Assembly: GCF_947179515.1 (NCBI RefSeq)
Contig: NC_067495.1
Location: forward strand, 91,759,923 to 91,823,922
DNA length: 64,000 bases
Source of the DNA: Apodemus sylvaticus
Lineage: Eukaryota > Chordata > Mammalia > Rodentia > Muridae
Direction of reading: 5' to 3'
Shown here: one piece after another, positions 63,211 through 64,000 of the stretch
Numbering within the stretch: position 1 is the first letter of the stretch
Layout of the letters: the number at the start of each line of letters is the position of its first letter
Translations under genes and position numbers: made by a program
Notes under the pieces: model-generated
The model's input: only the letters and a program-made list of their open reading frames with translations
The model's database searches: none
What the model was told of the DNA's origin: nothing

Positions 63211-63755
63211 ATAAGTAGAATGATAGAATAAATATATAATGCAGGAAAAATTTCCCAAGGACTGTATTGTTTTGGAATACTCCAAGGTCACCCTAGTTAA
63301 TAAAGTGATGCGAATTATGCTGGTGAGAGGGATACCATCCTCATTCATTTTGGAGGCCTTGCTTTCTGGAGGTCCAGAGTAGAAGAATGCACTCTGTATG
63401 GAGGAATAACAATAGGCATGCTGATGACTCTGAAACAATAGATCCTTCAGGGATATCCTTAAGTGTTGGAGGTCAGGTGGATGCAGATATTGTTATGTCC
63501 TGTAAGATCAGAGTAGGAGGTCAGGTATCATAACTTGCAGAGACCTGTGGAGATGATTAACAGAACACAGTGCTATAGGTAGTTAAATGGTGGATAAGAC
63601 ATAACCAGCCAATAGGCAGCTAATAAACCACTCAAAAGAAATTAAAGGGGGTTGGGAATCTGAAGAAAGTTGCCTAAAAAAAAAAAAAGCTAGTCCCATG
63701 TCCAGCTTGTGGTCCTAAGTTATTGAAAGGTTTTTATCTAGGTTATACTATTTGA
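63211..63755. other. Intergenic DNA, no feature recognised
   Basis: A poly-A run lies at 63676-63688. No other feature was identified. Confidence 0.4.
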
Positions 63756-63757
63756 GG

Positions 63758-63830
63758 GTCTCTCTCTCTCTCCCTCTCTCTCTCTGTCTCTCTCTCTCTC
63801 TGTCTCTCTCTCTGTCTCTCTGTCTCTCTC

Positions 63831-63890
<60 letters not shown>

Positions 63891-63938
63891 TTTCTCTCTC
63901 TGCTGGGATTAAAGGCATGCACCACTACTGCCTGCTCT
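63758..63938 (-). repeat. (TC)n microsatellite with B1 remnant (antisense)
   Basis: About 140 bp of TC with occasional TG and CC variants (63758-63900) is followed directly by 'tgctgggattaaaggcatgc', the 5' part of an antisense B1. The middle of the B1 is missing. Confidence 0.88.
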
Positions 63939-64000
63939 TGATGTCCAGGATGAAATAATTCATAGGAATGTTTCCTCAGTCTTTCTAATAGCTCAGATAA

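Overview
This window is mammalian nuclear DNA, almost certainly from a mouse (Mus). It carries young and old murine SINEs (B1, B2, B3, B4/ID), L1 fragments with murine monomer-type 5' ends and murine 3' UTRs, abundant (TG)n, (GAAA)n and (TATG)n microsatellites, and a degenerate class I (gammaretrovirus-like) endogenous retrovirus. The only protein-coding gene I can support is one very long single-exon ORF at 48141-55217 (+). I identify it as Armcx4, of the X-linked Armcx/Gprasp cluster. Gene identity, and hence the X-chromosome assignment, rests on protein features recognised by eye, not on a database search.

Layout. 1-12 kb is intergenic: stacked SINEs, L1 3' UTR fragments, an AT-rich degenerate tandem repeat split by a B1 (6.4-7.0 kb), and the 5' end of an antisense L1 (7.0-8.3 kb). 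12.2-13.5 kb is a near-identical tandem duplication of about 630 bp. 15.2-15.7 kb is a GT/GA-rich minisatellite of about 60 bp. 18.4-20.4 kb is an ancient sense L1 with SINEs inserted. 20.8-23.0 kb is a GC-rich satellite-like element with a poly-A-like end. 23.3-25.7 kb holds two copies of one 397-bp element in inverted orientation, one of them nested in another repeat. 27.0-33.1 kb is the endogenous retrovirus, with two LTRs, broken gag and pol, and nested insertions. 36.0-39.2 kb is a stack of insertions including two L1s with clear target-site duplications, one of them a twin-primed inversion. 39.3-43.7 kb is dense SINE/L1 sequence. 43.7-55.6 kb is the Armcx4 locus and is poor in repeats. 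55.6-64 kb is again intergenic, with two L1 3' ends and many SINEs.

Armcx4 locus. A CpG-rich promoter (about 45.2-45.5 kb) contains a CACGTGAC E-box and a good splice donor at 45476/45477. One probable small 5' UTR exon (47616-47700) and a terminal exon from 48013 follow. The terminal exon holds the whole 2358-residue reading frame and a poly-A signal at 55527. The protein has an N-terminal membrane anchor, three successive low-complexity repeat blocks and a C-terminal armadillo-like domain. This is the family plan for outer mitochondrial membrane Armcx proteins, but much longer than the usual 300-600 residues.

The remaining ORFs over 60 codons are repeat-encoded or antisense shadows. I found no rRNA, tRNA, CRISPR or operon-like structure, and nothing that amounts to a wholly new biological system. 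The observations most worth checking are structural: the fresh tandem duplication, the twin-primed L1, the unclassified tandem repeats, and the repeat gradient inside Armcx4.
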